Part shown: piece after piece, positions 61,182 to 64,000 of the stretch
Layout of the letters: each line of letters begins with the position of its first letter
How positions within the stretch are numbered: the first letter of the stretch is position 1
Assembly: GCA_015064895.1 (NCBI GenBank)
Contig: SVRI01000004.1
Span: 1 to 64,000 of the forward strand
Direction of reading: 5' to 3'
Length of the DNA: 64,000 nucleotides
Origin: Oscillospiraceae bacterium
GTDB taxonomy: Bacteria > Bacillota > Clostridia > Oscillospirales > CAG-382
Made by a program: the position numbers and the translations under genes
Notes under the pieces: model-generated
What the model saw: only the letters and a program-made list of their open reading frames with translations
Databases searched by the model: none
Told to the model about the DNA's origin: nothing

Positions 61182-62531
61182 ATGCAAAACTTATCCGATA
61201 ATAACAACGATAAACTGTATATTACCGAAAATAAAGAGCATGTAAATGTTTTGCTTGCTGCTATTTATCCCGATAATGACTTGCTATCATATTGTGAGCA
61301 GTCGCTGGATGAGCTTAGACTTCTTGCTGAAACATCTATAGGTGATGATGCTGTAAACTCTAAGTTTTTTACCATGACTCAGTGCCGTGAAAAGCCTGAC
61401 GTTGCAACATATCTTGGATACGGCAAAGCAATCGAAGCCGGTAAGCTTTGTTTTGATAATAACATTTCTCTTGTTGTAATAGACGGTGAAATGAGTCCTT
61501 CGCAGATAAGAAATCTTGAAAAAGAAATTGTAGGATGCTTTGAGGACAAAACTAAGGCAAATGTCAAGGTTATAGACAGAACAATGCTCATACTTGACAT
61601 TTTTGCGAAGCACGCTGTAACCGGTGAAGGTAAACTTCAGGTTGAAATTGCACAGCTTAAATATACGGCACCGCGTCTGACAGGCCGTGGCGTTGACCTT
61701 TCAAGACAGGGCGGTACAAGCGGTTCTATCGGCTCAAGAGGACCCGGTGAAACTAAACTTGAAACAGACCGCAGACACATTCAAAGACGCATTATAGCCT
61801 TAAAAAATGCACTTTCTGAAATGGAAAAGGACAGAAGCACAAAGAGAAGTAAACGAATTAAGAGTAATGTGCCTTTGGCTGTAATTTCGGGTTATACCAA
61901 TGCAGGTAAATCTACTTTGCTGAATTATCTGACTGATGCAAATATTTTAGCCGAAGATAAACTTTTTGCAACTCTTGACCCGACCGTCAGAAAACTAACT
62001 TTGCCTTCAGGACGAAATATACTTCTTTCTGATACGGTAGGTTTTATATCCCGTCTGCCTCATGGGCTTGTTGAAGCATTTAAATCTACTCTTGATGAGG
62101 TAAGATATGCAGATATCGTTCTGATAGTTATTGATGCATCTGATGAAAACGCTCAGGAAAAGACAAGAGTTACAGAAGATATTCTCTGCCAGCTTGACTC
62201 GGGAGACAAACCCACAATTTATGTTTTCAATAAATGTGACAGACTTGAAGTAATTCCTGCAGTAGATGCCCTTAAAGAGCATGATACTGTTTGCATATCT
62301 GCAAAGACCGGCGACGGTGTTGATAATCTTCTAAATATGATTGATGAAATACTTGCAAAGTCTAAGAAGCAGGTCAAGTTTTTGTTCCCGTACGATAAAC
62401 AGGGGGCCGTAAACAATTTATATGAAAATTCCACTGTTGTTTCAACAGAATACGTCGACGGTGGTGTTCTTGTTGAGGCAATAGTCGACGCAAAGTGCTA
62501 TGGAATGTATGAAAATTACATTTTTGAGTAA
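61182..62531 (+). CDS. hflX: Ribosome-associated GTPase HflX
   Basis: A 449-residue GTPase that splits or rescues stalled ribosomes. The N-terminal HflX domain ends with GVDLSRQGGTSGSIGSRGPGETKLETDRR; the G domain has G1 GYTNAGKST, G3 DTVGF and G4 NKCD. GGAGG precedes ATG 61182; the in-frame GTG at 61176 overlaps the ribosome site. The protein has an extra C-terminal region after the G domain (KFLFPYDKQGAVNNLYENS), normal for the family. It is in the same direction as the dGTPase-like gene and dnaG. Confidence 0.95.
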   Translation: MQNLSDNNNDKLYITENKEHVNVLLAAIYPDNDLLSYCEQSLDELRLLAETSIGDDAVNSKFFTMTQCREKPDVATYLGYGKAIEAGKLCFDNNISLVVIDGEMSPSQIRNLEKEIVGCFEDKTKANVKVIDRTMLILDIFAKHAVTGEGKLQVEIAQLKYTAPRLTGRGVDLSRQGGTSGSIGSRGPGETKLETDRRHIQRRIIALKNALSEMEKDRSTKRSKRIKSNVPLAVISGYTNAGKSTLLNYLTDANILAEDKLFATLDPTVRKLTLPSGRNILLSDTVGFISRLPHGLVEAFKSTLDEVRYADIVLIVIDASDENAQEKTRVTEDILCQLDSGDKPTIYVFNKCDRLEVIPAVDALKEHDTVCISAKTGDGVDNLLNMIDEILAKSKKQVKFLFPYDKQGAVNNLYENSTVVSTEYVDGGVLVEAIVDAKCYGMYENYIFE

Positions 62532-62618
62532 TTTTAATTAAATAATGTCAAATTTCTGTAATTTAAAAAAGTGTTTTTCTTTTTTTTTCAGTATAATATT
62601 ATGTAAGGAGTTGATAGT

Positions 62619-63650
62619 GTGTCGGAAATGACTGATATTTACTGCGGTCTGGACGGTTTTGAACTGTGTGAATTTGCTACTCTTTCGTCTAATTCGAAGG
62701 GACGAGTTAGAAATGAAGACGGCGATTATTGCGACATACGTACTCCGTTTATGAGAGACCGCGACAGGATTATCCATTCTAAATCCTTCAGACGTCTAAT
62801 GCATAAAACTCAATGTTTTCTTTCGCCTGAAGGCGACCATTACAGGACAAGACTTACCCATACTCTTGAGGTGTCTCAGATATCAAGAACCATTGCAAGG
62901 GCTTTACACCTTAATGAAGATTTGACCGAAGCTATTGCTCTTGGTCATGACCTCGGTCATACACCCTTCGGTCATGCAGGTGAACGTGAGCTTGATAAGC
63001 TGTGCCCCGACGGATTTCAGCATAATGTACAGAGCCTCAGAGTTGTTGATGTTATTGAACGTGAAGGCATGGGGCTTAATCTTACATATGAGGTTCGTGA
63101 CGGTATTCTTTGTCATACGGGTGAAAATGATGCTTTTACTCCTGAAGGTCAGATAATTAAGCTTGCTGACCGAATCGCATATATCAATCATGATATAGAT
63201 GATGCTGTCAGAGCAGGGGTTCTCAGTGCCAATGATATACCTTTCGGTCTTCGTGCGGTGCTTGGCGACACTCATTCCAAGAGAATTGACACAATGGTTA
63301 AGAGCATTATCAGGGCAACTAATAAGAATTTTAAAAATGGTATTTGTAAAGTTGCTATGGAAGCCAATATGTACGACAGCACTATGGCTTTGCGTAAATT
63401 CCTGTTTGATAATGTATACTTTAATCCTGTTGCTAAAAGTGAAGAAACAAAAGCATGTGATATGATTAATAAAATGTATGAGTATTTTTGTATTCATACC
63501 GATAAAATACCTTTTGAGTATAGGAAGAATTTGGAAATAGGAGATAGTGTAGAAAGAACTGTTTGCGATTATATTGCCTGTATGACAGACAGATTTGCAG
63601 TTCAGACATTCCAAAACTTATTTATACCCAAGAAGTGGGCGATACTGTAA
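62619..63650 (+). CDS. dGTPase-like HD-domain triphosphohydrolase
   Basis: A 343-residue HD phosphohydrolase of the deoxyguanosinetriphosphate triphosphohydrolase-like family. RTPFMRDRDRIIHSKSFRRLMHKTQ, RTRLTHTLEVSQISRTIARAL (H) and AIALGHDLGHTPFGHAGE (HD), then ADRIAYINHDIDDA (D), complete the metal site. Family members cut dNTPs to nucleosides and triphosphate. GTG 62619 is preferred since AAGGAG lies 8 bases upstream; ATG 62628 would be 17 away. A TATAAT at 62592-62597 may be its -10, without a clear -35. dnaG follows 20 bases after, the usual order in Clostridia. Confidence 0.92.
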   Translation: MSEMTDIYCGLDGFELCEFATLSSNSKGRVRNEDGDYCDIRTPFMRDRDRIIHSKSFRRLMHKTQCFLSPEGDHYRTRLTHTLEVSQISRTIARALHLNEDLTEAIALGHDLGHTPFGHAGERELDKLCPDGFQHNVQSLRVVDVIEREGMGLNLTYEVRDGILCHTGENDAFTPEGQIIKLADRIAYINHDIDDAVRAGVLSANDIPFGLRAVLGDTHSKRIDTMVKSIIRATNKNFKNGICKVAMEANMYDSTMALRKFLFDNVYFNPVAKSEETKACDMINKMYEYFCIHTDKIPFEYRKNLEIGDSVERTVCDYIACMTDRFAVQTFQNLFIPKKWAIL

Positions 63651-63670
63651 TGAATTAGGGAGGTGAACGT

Positions 63671-64000
63671 ATGGCTTATCCACAAGGCTTTATACAAGAA
63701 TTAAAAATGCGTTCACCTGTTCAGGACGTAATAGGTCGTTATGTTGAATTGAAAAGGGCAGGCAGAAATCTTGTCGGCAGATGTCCTTTTCATAGTGAAA
63801 AAACTCCTTCATTTACAGTTTTTGAAGATAATTTTCATTGTTTCGGTTGTGGCGCAGGCGGTGATGTTATTACCTTCGCCATGCGCATTGAAAATCTTGA
63901 CTACCGCGACGCTGTTCAGTTTCTTGCAGATAGATGCGGTATGACGGTGCCGCAGGATGAAAAGCGATATTCCAATATTGAAAAGCCAAAGCTTTCCCGT
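63671..64000 (+). CDS. dnaG: DNA primase, N-terminal part (partial)
   Basis: The first 110 codons of DnaG, the primase that makes RNA primers at the replication fork; the window ends inside it. The CHC2 zinc-binding domain is complete: GRCPFHSEKTPSF (Cys, His) and FHCFGCGAGGD (Cys, Cys), followed by the start of the linker to the TOPRIM domain. GGGAGGTG precedes ATG 63671. In relatives rpoD follows dnaG, but that lies outside the window. Confidence 0.97.
   Translation, partial: MAYPQGFIQELKMRSPVQDVIGRYVELKRAGRNLVGRCPFHSEKTPSFTVFEDNFHCFGCGAGGDVITFAMRIENLDYRDAVQFLADRCGMTVPQDEKRYSNIEKPKLSR

Overview
The window looks like a chromosomal piece of an anaerobic, Gram-positive, endospore-related Clostridia, most likely an uncultured gut member of the Oscillospirales/Ruminococcaceae type. 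This is an inference. It rests on spmA/spmB and a YlmC/YmxH-type sporulation gene, SLH-domain surface proteins, a V-type ATPase, a Na+-pumping decarboxylase operon, strong Shine-Dalgarno sites, several TTG/GTG starts, and sigma-A promoters close to TTGACA-N17-TATAAT. No phage, insertion sequence, CRISPR array or rRNA was seen. One tRNA (Pro, GGG) is present.

Layout. 1-500: end of rplM and all of rpsI, followed by two tandem terminators. 0.7-10 kb: two GH78-like alpha-L-rhamnosidase-type enzymes, a Cof-type HAD phosphatase, a GNAT acetyltransferase, a DHHW/AlgX-like surface protein and a large zinc-ribbon membrane protein. 10-13 kb: a DUF554 membrane protein, dut, a small unknown protein, a metallo-beta-lactamase-fold hydrolase and thiN. 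13.3-21.9 kb: a complete nine-gene V-type ATPase operon whose K ring keeps the Na+-ligand residues. 22-26 kb: an MscS channel, a trans-polyprenyl synthase next to a cis-prenyl transferase, and tyrS. 26-29 kb (minus strand): an operon of HprK-like kinase, S26-type peptidase, M20 amidohydrolase and cytidine-deaminase-like gene behind a near-perfect promoter. 29-33 kb: two tandem DUF4091 proteins and an esterase. 33-37.5 kb (minus strand): an SLH-domain serpin, a Big_14-like lipoprotein and an amidase with an SH3 domain. 37.5-40.2 kb: spmA-spmB, a MATE exporter and tRNA-Pro. 40.5-47.9 kb: cca, a DMT transporter, miaA, a HlyD-like protein and the division cluster yggS-sepF-yggT-ylmH-divIVA. 48-55.3 kb: ileS, lspA, an RluA-type pseudouridine synthase, a split transketolase and ackA. 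55.8-60.8 kb: the Na+-translocating decarboxylase operon. 61-64 kb: a YlmC-like gene, hflX, a dGTPase-like gene and the start of dnaG.

How it fits together. The Na+ decarboxylase operon carries two different carboxyltransferase subunits plus a free biotin carrier, gamma and beta subunits. With a Na+-type V-ATPase in the same window, this suggests a cell that relies on a sodium gradient. The rhamnosidases, DUF4091 proteins and esterase all lack export signals. They look like intracellular enzymes acting on imported rhamnose-containing or decorated oligosaccharides, but no transporter or regulator is beside them. The least explained parts are the kinase/peptidase pair at 27.7-28.8 kb, the surface-anchored serpin, and the carboxyltransferase with altered oxyanion-hole motifs. 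No frameshifted or clearly broken gene was found apart from the two cut by the window edges.
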